64,000 nucleotides of DNA from Xanthobacteraceae bacterium (GCA_004297465.1 SCUB01000004.1:1-64000); one strand, 5' to 3'. Shown: positions 18,331-26,604, counted from the first letter of the stretch. Program-made: numbers and translations. The notes: generated from the sequence alone by a model not told the origin.

Positions 18331-19026
18331 TCATTGGCCGCGTGGCCCGATCAGGCCGACCAGTCGCTCCAGGTTGGCGGCAAGGTCGCGCCAGTCCGCA
18401 AGCCACGCACGCGGAAATCGGAACGTCACGTCGGCGCCGGCGATGCGCCGCTCGCTCAGGCACATGCCGGGCGTTGCGGCGTCGCGCGAGCAGCGCGCCG
18501 CGAATGACGGTGCTGCGGCGCTGAACAGATCCTCATTGCGGTAGGGCGTGCCGTCGCGGAACGCGGTCGCGGTTAGGCCGTCGGGCGCGCGCGTTCCCTG
18601 TGCCTCCAGATAGCGCGGATAGATCGTCGCCAGCCGGTCCTCGGGCGACAGCGCGCCGTTGTGGGCGGCAAGCGTCACGAAGATGCGGTCGATGGCAGTT
18701 GGCTGTTCGTCGAGCGTGGCGGCGCTCGCGCGCGCGGGGCGTTCCGTCTCGCCAAGCCCCGGATAGAGGAAGACGAGGTCGACGCGCTCCTGCGGGCCGG
18801 TATGACGCTGCACCCGGACCCGGATGGCCCGCGGCGGAACGTTGAACAGCGTGCTGCCGACGGTGACCGGCAGGCGGTCGGGATCGCCGCCCGGTCCGCC
18901 CTGCCAGGTCGGCCACAGGATGTAGGCGATCAGCGCCAGCGCCGTGACGGCGATGAGCGCCGATGCCACCAGCGGCGCGGCATGCGGGCGCCGCGACATG
19001 GGGCGGGGCGGACGGGTGGAAGCCAT
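18331..19026 (-). CDS. Hypothetical single-pass membrane protein
   Basis: The protein has 231 residues. A short basic N-terminus is followed by one transmembrane helix (APLVASALIAVTALALIAYILW, about 17-38). The rest should be periplasmic and contains a possible Cys pair (AARCSRDAATPGMC). No known domain recognised. Start at 19026 (ATG) is preferred to a TTG at 19059; neither has a clear ribosome site. Confidence 0.7.
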   Translation of the reverse strand: MASTRPPRPMSRRPHAAPLVASALIAVTALALIAYILWPTWQGGPGGDPDRLPVTVGSTLFNVPPRAIRVRVQRHTGPQERVDLVFLYPGLGETERPARASAATLDEQPTAIDRIFVTLAAHNGALSPEDRLATIYPRYLEAQGTRAPDGLTATAFRDGTPYRNEDLFSAAAPSFAARCSRDAATPGMCLSERRIAGADVTFRFPRAWLADWRDLAANLERLVGLIGPRGQ

Positions 19027-19174
19027 TGGCGTGTCAGGTCGGCGGAACAGGGGAATCAACTGGCGGGATCATGCCTTGCCGGCATGTCGCGCGTTAACCG
19101 TTAATTAAGGATGAAGTGGCGGCGGCTGGCGGTATTTGCGACATCTCGGACGGACCTGACAATCAAGGCCTCTA

Positions 19175-19513
19175 ATGTCGTCGCTGATTTCGCCCGAATC
19201 GCTGCAGTCGTTCCTTGCTCTCGGCGTCGGTTTTGCCGTGGCGGGCGCGCTGGCGAGCGGTTATCAGGCGCTGGTGCATCGGCCGGCCAGCTTCAGGCTG
19301 TTGCAGCGCGGGCCGGTGCCCTCGGCGTTCGCGGCGGTGCCGTTCCTGGTGTTCGCCGCGCCCTTCATCATCATGCGCAACACCTTGCGCGCACGGCAGG
19401 TGCAGCAGCGCCGCGCCGAGTTCGTCATGATGGCGACGATCCTCGCCGGCTTCTGGAGCCTGATGTCGGGCACCTTCGTGGTGTCGATGCTGCGCGTCGC
19501 CGGACTGGTCTGA
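19175..19513 (+). CDS. Conserved small membrane protein
   Basis: The protein has 112 residues with three predicted membrane helices (LALGVGFAVAGALASGYQAL; PSAFAAVPFLVFAAPFIIM; MATILAGFWSLMSGTFVVSMLRVAG) and a positive loop RNTLRARQVQQRR. It looks like a conserved Hyphomicrobiales family of unknown function (DUF6949-like). It precedes the gamma-carbonic anhydrase gene by 61 bp. Confidence 0.75.
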   Translation: MSSLISPESLQSFLALGVGFAVAGALASGYQALVHRPASFRLLQRGPVPSAFAAVPFLVFAAPFIIMRNTLRARQVQQRRAEFVMMATILAGFWSLMSGTFVVSMLRVAGLV

Positions 19514-19574
19514 GCGGGCTCGATTTTCCTCTCGCGCCTGTGGCATGGTGCGCGCTCCCGAAAGGAGAGCATGC

Positions 19575-20099
19575 ATGGCCCTTTACGAGCTTGACGGGCA
19601 ATCGCCCGAACTTCCCGATCAATGTTTTGTCGCCGACAGCGCCGCGCTGGTCGGCCGCGTCCGGCTGCATCGCGACGCCAGCATCTGGTTCGGCGTGGTG
19701 GCGCGCGGCGACAACGAATGGATCGAGATCGGCGAGGGCGCCAACGTGCAGGACAATTGCGTCATGCATACCGATCCGGGTTTTCCGCTTAGCGTGGGCG
19801 CGCGCTGCACCATCGGCCACAACGTCATCCTGCATGGCTGCAGCATCGGCGAACGCAGCCTGATCGGCATGGGCGCGGTGCTGATGAACGGCGTCAGGAT
19901 CGGCCGCGACTGCATCGTCGGCGCCGGCGCCATCGTCACCGAGGGCAAGGAATTTCCCGACCGCTCGCTCATCATCGGCGCGCCGGCTAAGCTGGTGCGC
20001 AGCCTCGACGACAAGGCGGTGAATTTTCTGCCGGTGTCGGCGCAGGTCTACATCGACAACGGCCGCCGCTACGCCAAAGGCGTGCGCCGCATCGGCTGA
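19575..20099 (+). CDS. Gamma-carbonic anhydrase family protein
   Basis: The protein has 174 residues and folds as a left-handed beta-helix of hexapeptide repeats. Three zinc-ligand histidines fit His65 (VMHTDPG), His82 and His87 (IGHNVILHGC), as in the CaiE/YrdA/PaaY group. It may hydrate CO2 or bind a CoA or other small ligand; many homologues show little carbonic anhydrase activity. AAGGAGA sits about 7 nt before the ATG. A strong hairpin follows the gene at 20124-20152. Confidence 0.92.
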   Translation: MALYELDGQSPELPDQCFVADSAALVGRVRLHRDASIWFGVVARGDNEWIEIGEGANVQDNCVMHTDPGFPLSVGARCTIGHNVILHGCSIGERSLIGMGAVLMNGVRIGRDCIVGAGAIVTEGKEFPDRSLIIGAPAKLVRSLDDKAVNFLPVSAQVYIDNGRRYAKGVRRIG

Positions 20100-20123
20100 A
20101 TTCAGTGTCCCGCCAAAAGGGGT

Positions 20124-20152
20124 GCGGCCAGCCCTTGGGGAGGGCTGGCCGC
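20124..20152 (+). terminator. Strong hairpin after the gamma-carbonic anhydrase gene
   Basis: A perfect 12-bp inverted repeat GCGGCCAGCCCT / AGGGCTGGCCGC with loop TGGGG lies 24 bp past the stop. It lacks a T run, so it may be a stability hairpin or a non-canonical terminator. Confidence 0.55.
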
Positions 20153-20170
20153 GCGCGATCCGGTCTGGGA

Positions 20171-20189
20171 CGGGGAGGGGTGGGGATGC
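20171..20189 (+). repeat. First copy of a 19-nt G-rich motif
   Basis: CGGGGAGGGGTGGGGATGC is found here and again, identical, at 22776-22794. Both copies are intergenic and on the plus strand, and hairpins lie close by. The role is unknown. Confidence 0.6.
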
Positions 20190-20231
20190 GACCGGAGCGC
20201 GGGGGTTCCTGACGGTTACGTGGGGATCGGC

Positions 20232-20876
20232 TTACGGGCGGCGCGAGCTTGCGGTGGCAACCGCGGGCCGGTGATCGCCGAGCGAGACCCAGGCCATTTC
20301 ATCGGACTGCGACTGGCGCTTGACGAAGCGGTAGCCGGTCTCGGTCCACGGCAGGACCTCTTCGGCCTGATTATCGAGCACGTATTCGCCCTTGTCGGTC
20401 TTGACCGTGAGCACGGCGTGGCCGTCGCCCTTCTTGTCGCGCACCACGGTGATGAGCAGCGCCGAGCGCGGCCAGCCGGCGTCGATCAGCTTCTTGCGCT
20501 TGAGAAGGACGTAGTCCTCGCAATCGCCGTAGCCGTCGGTGGGCAGGTCCCATTTCTCGACCACGCCCCAGTGCTCCATGTCGGTCATCGGCTTGATGTG
20601 TTCGTTGACCCAGCGGTTGACCCGCACGAGGTCGTTCCAGGCGGTCTGCGACAAGACGACGTCGCGCGCTTCCTGGCGGGCGCCTTTGCACTCGCTCCTG
20701 TAGTCCTGGCAGAACTGGATCCAGCCGATCGGCGCGCGCACGTCCTCGCCGATGGCGGCATAGGCATATTGCCGGGGTGGTTCGCGCATCGCCTCCGCCG
20801 ACATCGCGGCGCTGGGCGCGATGAGGACGAGGACGCCGAGCGCCAGTCCCATTCCCGTTCCACGGATACGCAACAT
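20232..20876 (-). CDS. Bacterial transglutaminase-like cysteine peptidase (BTLCP)
   Basis: The protein has 214 residues. A signal peptide (about 1-27, ending SAAMSA) sends it to the periplasm. The triad is Cys119 in GYGDCEDY, His153 in GDGHAVL and Asp168 in YVLDNQ. Members of this family include LapG, the c-di-GMP-controlled protease that releases the adhesin LapA, but many alphaproteobacterial members have no LapD partner. Here no lapD or large adhesin is in view, so a LapG role is only a possibility, although a PilZ gene and a GGDEF-EAL gene lie within 7 kb. The start at 20876 is preceded by AGGGGG. Confidence 0.88.
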   Translation of the reverse strand: MLRIRGTGMGLALGVLVLIAPSAAMSAEAMREPPRQYAYAAIGEDVRAPIGWIQFCQDYRSECKGARQEARDVVLSQTAWNDLVRVNRWVNEHIKPMTDMEHWGVVEKWDLPTDGYGDCEDYVLLKRKKLIDAGWPRSALLITVVRDKKGDGHAVLTVKTDKGEYVLDNQAEEVLPWTETGYRFVKRQSQSDEMAWVSLGDHRPAVATASSRRP

Positions 20877-21205
20877 TGTGGCCCCCTGTCTCGATGGGGC
20901 CATGTTGCGCACGGAGCTTTTGCGCCGCCGCTAAGTTGGCAAAGTACAATTGAAGCAAATCAAAGTAATACTTGAGTTGAATTATCGTCGACGTTGAATC
21001 GAGTTTGAATAGAATTTGAAGTAAAACGATTTGAATAAAATTTTACACGTTAACCGGGAAGGGCCTGCGCCAGCGGATATTTGTGGGACCGGAGGAGAGC
21101 CCGTTAACGCTGGTGCAAGCAGAACGGAGCCGCCCGTGCCGCGCTGTAAGCGCTCCGGACCGGCCTGAAATGGCGGATTGGAGCGGCCGCGGCCGCTGCC
21201 GGCGT
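20877..21205. other. AT-rich spacer with repeated TTGAA
   Basis: This 329-bp noncoding stretch carries a markedly AT-rich block at about 20940-21050. TTGAA occurs at 20950, 20977, 20994, 21005, 21016 and 21031, with two 11-bp steps. It lies upstream of the peptidase gene and beyond the 3' end of the PilZ gene, so it may be a curved promoter or protein-binding region. No gene is seen. Confidence 0.55.
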
Positions 21206-21829
21206 TTACCGGACGGTGAGGTTATCTTCGAGAGAGTCCGGATGCTGCAGCCGGGTGAACTCCACGGCGAAGCCGTCCTCGAGGTGGCGCATGACGCGGG
21301 CGGCGACCTTTCCGATCGTCACCACGGTGCCGACATCCGGGCGCTGGTCGGTGCCGATGGCGGCGCCCGACAGCGACATGTCGATGATCCGACAGGTCAG
21401 GTTGAGGCCGTTGGGCAGCACCAGGCGGCTGACCGGGTTGCGCGGCACCTGGCGCTCATGGCGGCGATCCTCAAGCAGGCCGAGGATGCCGCGGTTGGCC
21501 AGCCAGGTGAGCTGCGCCGCCAGCTTGTCGCGCTTGCGCGAGGTGGCGGCGATGGTCATGGCGAAGCCGTTGGGGATGATGCGGGTGATGACACCCTCAA
21601 CGCGGCCGATGTGGTCGATGTAGGCCACGACCCGTTCCCCGAGCGTTCCGATTTCCGGGGCCAGCAGGGCGATGCCGCCCGGTGACATGTTGACGACCTG
21701 GCACGGGTATTCGCGGCGGTCCATCAGCATATAGCGGCCGAGCAGGTCGACCTTGACGCGTTGAAACCGCCGGCGCTCCTGGCTGGCCGGCAATAAGATC
21801 GGTTGTCGTTGCGCCAAAGCCATACCCAT
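21206..21829 (-). CDS. Tandem PilZ-domain protein, c-di-GMP receptor candidate
   Basis: The protein has 207 residues with two PilZ domains. The first (about 18-105) has RRRFQRVKVDLLGRYM and NMSPGGIAL, matching the RxxxR and (D/N)xSxxG c-di-GMP-binding motifs. The second (about 122-200) has RRHERQVPR and DMSLSGAAIGT, a weaker RxxxR but an intact DxSxxG. Either or both could bind c-di-GMP. The start at 21829 is uncertain; no ribosome site is clear. The gene lies between a secreted cysteine peptidase and a PAS_5 protein on the same strand. Confidence 0.87.
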   Translation of the reverse strand: MGMALAQRQPILLPASQERRRFQRVKVDLLGRYMLMDRREYPCQVVNMSPGGIALLAPEIGTLGERVVAYIDHIGRVEGVITRIIPNGFAMTIAATSRKRDKLAAQLTWLANRGILGLLEDRRHERQVPRNPVSRLVLPNGLNLTCRIIDMSLSGAAIGTDQRPDVGTVVTIGKVAARVMRHLEDGFAVEFTRLQHPDSLEDNLTVR

Positions 21830-21928
21830 GCACCGTAGGAGGCGGAAGCGACCGCCCCACCGCAACCCTAGGCGGATATGGTTAATGGGATGTTAGGAGC
21901 CCGGTACCTGAAAATACTTGCCCGGCAA

Positions 21929-22519
21929 TCATTTCGGATGCCCGGCGGACCCGCCGTCGGCCTGAAACAGGGTGATGCCGTGCGCCACGCGCCAGTGCCG
22001 CGCCTGCCGTCCGGGCCGGGGCGCCGGTTGACGGTTCAGGTAACGCCAGCCGGTCAGGCCGAGGCGGCGGAGTTTTTCCGTGGGATCGATGGCGGTCAGC
22101 GGCGCCAGCAGCCCGGCGACGGAGGCCATGCCGGCGGATTCGCCTTGCAGCGGCAGCAGCAGCAGTTCCAGCGCCAGCCGGCCTGATTGAGCGCCCTCCG
22201 GGCAGGCGGTCACGCCGGCGACCAGCGGCTGGCTTTCATTGGCGACGATCGTTATCAGTTCTTCGATCCGGCCGCGGCCGGCGCCGTCCCACAGGCTGGC
22301 GAAGCCCTCGCCCTTGAGGTCGCGGCCGAACAGCGCGCACACCCGCGTTCCCGCCATGCGGATCGGATGGCCGCGCCGGCCGTCACAGGCAAGGACGAAA
22401 CTGTCGCCGAGCAGGCCACGGACCGGCCCGGGATCGAAATCGCGGCGCGACGGCGCGTCGGCGAGGCCGCGCGCGGCGTCCCAGTAGCGGAAGAAAGCCT
22501 GGCTTGCCGGATGTTTCAT
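21929..22519 (-). CDS. PAS_5 domain sensory protein
   Basis: The protein has 196 residues. The layout FFRYWDAARGLADAPSRRDFDPGPVRGLLGDSFVL, then GTRVCALFGRDLKGEGFASLW, is that of the PAS_5 family (pfam07310), single-domain PAS proteins common in Hyphomicrobiales. No output domain follows, so it probably binds a ligand or partner protein. The ATG at 22519 is preferred to one at 22543. It is about 100 bp upstream of the PilZ gene and may share its transcript. Confidence 0.8.
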   Translation of the reverse strand: MKHPASQAFFRYWDAARGLADAPSRRDFDPGPVRGLLGDSFVLACDGRRGHPIRMAGTRVCALFGRDLKGEGFASLWDGAGRGRIEELITIVANESQPLVAGVTACPEGAQSGRLALELLLLPLQGESAGMASVAGLLAPLTAIDPTEKLRRLGLTGWRYLNRQPAPRPGRQARHWRVAHGITLFQADGGSAGHPK

Positions 22520-22775
22520 CGGTTCATTTCGGGATTGGTCCAACCGCGCGACGGGACAATTCTGTCACGTTTCAGGGCACTGTCCCTTGCCGTGGAAACG
22601 CCTGAACAGATCGGTGCAGGGATCGGGCCAGCAATCCTCGACCAGGGTTTGCGCGCGTTAAGGCTGAATCAATGATGGCATTGCCTTGCCGCCGCCGCCG
22701 ATGGATAGGTTCCGCTCACCACACGTGAGCGCTGCTCCGATCTCCACCGGACGGCGCCAGACTTTTTCCGGGTCG

Positions 22776-22794
22776 CGGGGAGGGGTGGGGATGC
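22776..22794 (+). repeat. Second copy of the 19-nt G-rich motif
   Basis: This is identical to 20171-20189 and lies inside the candidate small RNA, between its first hairpin and its terminator. Confidence 0.6.
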
Positions 22795-22831
22795 CGGGTA
22801 AGCCGGCGGACACCCCGGCGGCAGGAATTTC

Positions 22832-22860
22832 AGGGAGGACATAAAAGTCCTCCCTTTTTT
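22832..22860 (+). terminator. Rho-independent terminator on the plus strand
   Basis: A 9-bp perfect stem AGGGAGGAC / GTCCTCCCT with loop ATAAAA is followed by a run of T and then more T-rich sequence. The other strand lacks a T run, so it acts on plus-strand transcripts only. Confidence 0.85.
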
Positions 22861-22972
22861 CTTTGCTTTTTTCTTTGCCTTTTTCTCTCCAGCCGATGGT
22901 CCTGCCGCTTGCATCGCCTGAGCCAAGCCGCCTAACTGGGCTTGTTGTTCCCACCCCAGTTCGGACCGGCCG

Positions 22973-23701
22973 TTGAATTCCCCGCCTCGCGAACCCCTGT
23001 TCAACCTTCCCGGAGCGCTCACGGCGCTCCTGGTGGTGCTGGCCGTCATTCACGGTCTGCGCCAGCTCATCTCCCCGGATCTGGACGAATGGGTCATATG
23101 GGCGTTTGGCTTCGTGCCGGCGCGCTTCGATGCCTCGCTATTGATGGGCGCGCGGTTTCCCGGCGGCGCCGGCGCCAAGGCGTGGAGCTTCGTCACCTAT
23201 GCGCTGCTCCATGCCGACCTCAGTCACCTGGCCTTCAACGCGCTGTGGCTGCTGCCGTTCGGCAGCGCGGTGGCACGCCGTTTCGGGGCGGTGAGGTTCT
23301 ACGTCTTCATGGTGGTGACCGCGGCGGCGGGCGCGGCCGCCCATCTTGTCAGCCATCTTCATGAGCTGGCGCCGATGGTGGGAATCTCGGCGGCGGTGTC
23401 GGGGGCCATGGCCGCGGCGATCCGCTTTGCCTTCGTGCGCGGCGGCTTCCTCGGCCTCCGCCGCGGCGACGCGGAACTGGCGGCTTATGTGCCCGCGCTA
23501 CCCCTGATGGAATCGCTGCGCAATCCGCGCGTGGTCATCTTTCTTGCGGTCTGGTTCGGGATCAATCTTATCTTCGGAATTGGCTCGATTACTTTTGCCG
23601 GCGCGGTGCAGAGCATTGCCTGGCAGGCTCATATCGGCGGATTTGTCAGCGGATTGCTGCTGTTTTCACTGTTCGATCCGATCCCGCATTCGTCACAATA
23701 G
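22973..23701 (+). CDS. Rhomboid family intramembrane serine protease
   Basis: The protein has 242 residues with six predicted helices. His80, His85 and Asn89 form the HxxxxHxxxN-like motif of helix 2 (LLHADLSHLAFN). The catalytic serine should be Ser139 in VGISAAVSG, where most rhomboids have GASG, and His220 in WQAHIGGFVSG completes the dyad. The motif variation is worth noting but typical of some alphaproteobacterial members. The start is a TTG at 22973; the conserved N-terminus PPREPLFNLP supports it. Substrate unknown. Confidence 0.85.
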   Translation: MNSPPREPLFNLPGALTALLVVLAVIHGLRQLISPDLDEWVIWAFGFVPARFDASLLMGARFPGGAGAKAWSFVTYALLHADLSHLAFNALWLLPFGSAVARRFGAVRFYVFMVVTAAAGAAAHLVSHLHELAPMVGISAAVSGAMAAAIRFAFVRGGFLGLRRGDAELAAYVPALPLMESLRNPRVVIFLAVWFGINLIFGIGSITFAGAVQSIAWQAHIGGFVSGLLLFSLFDPIPHSSQ

Positions 23702-23764
23702 ATTGATGGTCAAGGTTAATTCCTGACCGGCAAGATGGTGGCGAATTGGCCGGCATCTTGCGAT

Positions 23765-23833
23765 GATGCGCAATCACCTTGCGGCAAAAGTGAATTTGTC
23801 ACATCCTTTTGCTTCGGACGAAGATTGCGCATC
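23765..23833 (+). promoter_or_regulatory. Spaced 11-bp inverted repeat before the CBS gene
   Basis: GATGCGCAATC at 23765-23775 is matched by its exact reverse complement GATTGCGCATC at 23823-23833, 47 bp apart and just ahead of the CBS-domain gene. It could be a pair of operator half-sites or a long-loop hairpin. Confidence 0.4.
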
Positions 23834-23859
23834 GACGCAACAACCACATGGGGGAAATG

Positions 23860-24288
23860 ATGACAGTGCGATCCATTCTGGATTCCAAGGGCCATCACGT
23901 GGCCAGCATCGATCCCGATACCAAGATGGCGACAGCGGTGAAGGCGCTGGCGGAACGGCGGATCGGTGCGCTGCTGGTCATGGGCGACGGGCAGATCGAA
24001 GGCATCATTTCGGAACGCGACGTGGTGCGGGTGCTGGCCGAGCGCGGCGCCGGCGTGCTCGACGAAGCGGTCAAGGCCGTGATGACGCGAAAGGTCGTGA
24101 CCTGCACCCGCTCCGACACGGTCGCCGCTGTGATGGAGATGATGACCTCGGGCAAGTTCCGCCACCTGCCGGTCATCGACAATGGCCGCGTGGTCGGCCT
24201 GGTGTCGATCGGCGACGTCGTGAAATACCGCGTCACCGAATATGAGCGCGAACAGGCGGCGCTGCGCGACTACATCAAGTCGGCCTGA
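23860..24288 (+). CDS. Tandem CBS-domain protein
   Basis: The protein has 142 residues made of two CBS domains (about 1-65 and 70-135): IGALLVMGDGQIEGIISERDVVRVLAERG and FRHLPVIDNGRVVGLVSIGDVVKYRV. CBS pairs sense adenine nucleotides such as AMP, ATP or SAM. The family is common in alphaproteobacteria as stand-alone proteins whose partners are unknown. Start choice between 23848, 23857 and 23860 is open; GGGGGA lies just upstream. Confidence 0.88.
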   Translation: MTVRSILDSKGHHVASIDPDTKMATAVKALAERRIGALLVMGDGQIEGIISERDVVRVLAERGAGVLDEAVKAVMTRKVVTCTRSDTVAAVMEMMTSGKFRHLPVIDNGRVVGLVSIGDVVKYRVTEYEREQAALRDYIKSA

Positions 24289-24300
24289 CCGCCCCGGCCA

Positions 24301-25332
24301 TCAGGCCGCGCTTTCGCTGGAAGGCGAGGGCGTTGCCGTGCCGGGCGGTTCGTTCGTTGTCGGCGCGACGATGGCGATGGCTTCCTCAATCGAATCCATG
24401 TTGCGCTCGACGGCGCGCTTGCCAAGCGCGATGGCTTCCGCGGCGCGGTGAAACTCGAACCAGCCGATGCCGCCGATGCGCGGCGAGATCAGCACGTCGG
24501 GCGGATCGCCGGCGAGCCGCGCCCGCGTGATGCGGTCCTGCATGATATTGAAGGCCTCGGCCATCACCGTGGAGATGCCGGGTCGCGAACTATCGCCGAA
24601 CAGCCGGCGCCTCAATGAGCGTTCCGGGGACAGCAGGTGGAAGCCGCGCCGTTTGGCCGGCGGGGGCGGCTCCGGCATGGCGAGTTCGGGCGCCGCGGCG
24701 CCATGGGCGGCGATGATGGCGCCATGGCCGAAGGTTTCCGTGCTCACATTGACGGCGATGACGATTTCCGCGCCGAGCGCGCGCGCCGCCGACACCGGCA
24801 CCGGATTGACGAGGGCGCCATCGACCAGCCAGCGGCCGCCGACATCGACGGGCGCGAATATCCCCGGCAATGCGTAGGACGCGCGGATGGCGTCGCTGAG
24901 CCGGCCGTGGGTGAGCCAGATTTCATGGCCGGTCCGCACCTCGGTGGCGATGGCGGCGAATTTCATCGACAGGTCGTCGATCCGCGTCCGGCCCAGCGTG
25001 GTTTCGAGCTGGGCGGCGAGGCGACCACCACCGATCAGGCCGGAACCGTTGAAATTGAAATCGAGATAGCCAAAAATATTGCGCGGCTGCAGGCCGCGCG
25101 ACCAGGCCTCGAAGGTGTCGAGTTGGCCGGCCGCGTAGCAGCCTCCGACCACGGCTCCGATCGAGGTGCCGACGATGATGTCGGGGACGATGCCGCGCGC
25201 GCACAGTCCGCGAATGATGCCGACATGGGCAAAGCCCCGCGCCGCGCCGCCGCCAAGCACAAGACCGACAACCGGCGGCCGGTGGTCGATCGATTCCCGG
25301 GATGATCCGCGGCCCTTCAACAGGTCCAGCAC
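24301..25332 (-). CDS. Patatin-like phospholipase (RssA type)
   Basis: The protein has 343 residues. The oxyanion-hole motif LGGGAARGFAHVG is followed by the nucleophile elbow GTSIG (Ser57), and Asp171 in VDGALVNP completes the Ser-Asp dyad. It belongs to the short RssA/YchK-like patatins, likely cytosolic or membrane-associated lipases. A C-terminal Pro/Ser/Glu tail is probably disordered. It converges on the CBS gene with 12 bp between. Confidence 0.92.
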   Translation of the reverse strand: MLDLLKGRGSSRESIDHRPPVVGLVLGGGAARGFAHVGIIRGLCARGIVPDIIVGTSIGAVVGGCYAAGQLDTFEAWSRGLQPRNIFGYLDFNFNGSGLIGGGRLAAQLETTLGRTRIDDLSMKFAAIATEVRTGHEIWLTHGRLSDAIRASYALPGIFAPVDVGGRWLVDGALVNPVPVSAARALGAEIVIAVNVSTETFGHGAIIAAHGAAAPELAMPEPPPPAKRRGFHLLSPERSLRRRLFGDSSRPGISTVMAEAFNIMQDRITRARLAGDPPDVLISPRIGGIGWFEFHRAAEAIALGKRAVERNMDSIEEAIAIVAPTTNEPPGTATPSPSSESAA

Positions 25333-25572
25333 CTTCGGATTCCTCGCGTGGCTTCTTTTCAGTCGATCATAGACCCGGTTGCGTTGATCGGGACATCAGC
25401 CGGTTTGGTAGTCGATCCGATGCCGCGGGTGGCAGGGGACGGAATCTTCCGTGTCAATTGTGATCCCGTCAAGACGGCTCTTCGGTTGAGAAACCGGCGA
25501 AATGTTGCGGCGGTTCCCTTGTGTGGCCAGTTGAGGCTTGAATTTGCCGTCTTTTCAGTCAAAACCGGCAGC

Positions 25573-26604
25573 ATGATCGAAGTTTTTCAAAAGAGCGCGA
25601 TGCGGGGCGTCGCGCTGGTCGTGGCAATTGTGGCGGCGTCGAACATGGCGTTGTCGCCGGCGAGCGCCCAGCTGTTCGGCGAACAGCCGCCGCCGGTGCC
25701 GCCCGCCGCCGTGCCCAACGTGCCGACCGGCCCGGCCGTCAGCCTGGCGCCGCCATCGGGGCCGGGAATCGGGCCGGATTTTCCGTCGCCGCTCATGCCC
25801 GGCAGTCCCGGCATGAGCGCGCCGCTCGCGCCCGTCATCCCGGTCGGACAGGTCGTGCTCGCGCTCAGCGCGCGCTACGGCAAGGACCAGCCCACCATCG
25901 CCAACGGCCTCGTCTGGCGCGTCTACGGCGACAAGCCGGACGGCAACGGCGCCTTCAAGCTGGTGCGGGAGGACCGCACCGCCACGCCCAACATCGTGCT
26001 GGCGCCTGGCAACTATGTCGTGCACGCCAGTTTCGGGCTTTCCAGCGCGGTGCGTCCGGTGACGCTCAAGCAGGATACCGTGCGCGAGATCTTCGACCTG
26101 CCGGCGGGCGGCCTGCGCATCGAGGGCCGCGTCGGCACCAGCCGCATTCCGCCGGGCCAGATCACCTTCGATGTCTACAAGGGCAGCCAGTTCGACGCCA
26201 CCGAGCGCGCGCCGGTGGCGCAGGCGGTTCCGGCCGGCGACGTCGCGGTGCTGCCGGAAGGCACCTATTACATCATCTCCAACTATGGCGACGCCAATTC
26301 GGTGGTGCGCTCCGACATTCGCGTGCAGGTCGGCAAGCTCACCGACATCACCGTGAGCCACCGCGCCGCCGCGATCACGCTCAAGCTGGTCAGCGACAAG
26401 GGCGGCGAGGCGCTCGCCAACACCGCATGGTCGGTGATCACCACGGGCGGCGACGTGATCAAGGAATCGACCGGCGCGTTCCCGCGCGTCGTGCTGGCGG
26501 AAGGCGAATACCGCGCCATCGCGCGCAACGAAGGCAAGACCTTCGAGCGCACTTTCAAGGTGGTGAACGGCGTCGACGGCGAGATCGAGGTGATGGCGCG
26601 CTAG
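25573..26604 (+). CDS. Exported protein with repeated beta-sandwich-like domains, function unknown
   Basis: The protein has 343 residues. A signal peptide (about 8-33, ending SPASAQ) is followed by a Pro-rich linker (QPPPVPPAAVPNVPTGP) and then about 250 residues with repeated patterns of the type LAPGNYVVHASFG, LPEGTYYIISNYG and LAEGEYRAIARNEG. These recur roughly every 90-100 residues and suggest three carboxypeptidase-regulatory-like or Ig-like beta domains. Likely periplasmic. The role is unknown, but similar proteins are common in Hyphomicrobiales. A c-type cytochrome gene follows. Confidence 0.78.
   Translation: MIEVFQKSAMRGVALVVAIVAASNMALSPASAQLFGEQPPPVPPAAVPNVPTGPAVSLAPPSGPGIGPDFPSPLMPGSPGMSAPLAPVIPVGQVVLALSARYGKDQPTIANGLVWRVYGDKPDGNGAFKLVREDRTATPNIVLAPGNYVVHASFGLSSAVRPVTLKQDTVREIFDLPAGGLRIEGRVGTSRIPPGQITFDVYKGSQFDATERAPVAQAVPAGDVAVLPEGTYYIISNYGDANSVVRSDIRVQVGKLTDITVSHRAAAITLKLVSDKGGEALANTAWSVITTGGDVIKESTGAFPRVVLAEGEYRAIARNEGKTFERTFKVVNGVDGEIEVMAR

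Larger units (their letters stand above)
22700..22860 (+). ncRNA. Candidate small RNA with intrinsic terminator
   Basis: No plus-strand gene lies upstream for 2.6 kb, yet an excellent plus-strand terminator stands at 22832-22855 followed by a T-rich tail. Upstream are a 7-bp hairpin CGCTCAC / GTGAGCG at 22723-22741, the G-rich 19-nt motif at 22776-22794 and a GC-rich CCGGG/CCCGG stem region. Together these suggest a structured transcript of about 130-160 nt. The 5' end and promoter are not determined. The alternative is a read-through stop protecting the rhomboid gene. Confidence 0.4.

Noticed and set aside
22658..23053. A 131-codon Lys/Arg-rich minus-strand frame
   Set aside because: Its basic KEKSKEKRE stretch is only the complement of the T-rich terminator tail; no ribosome site or homology is visible.
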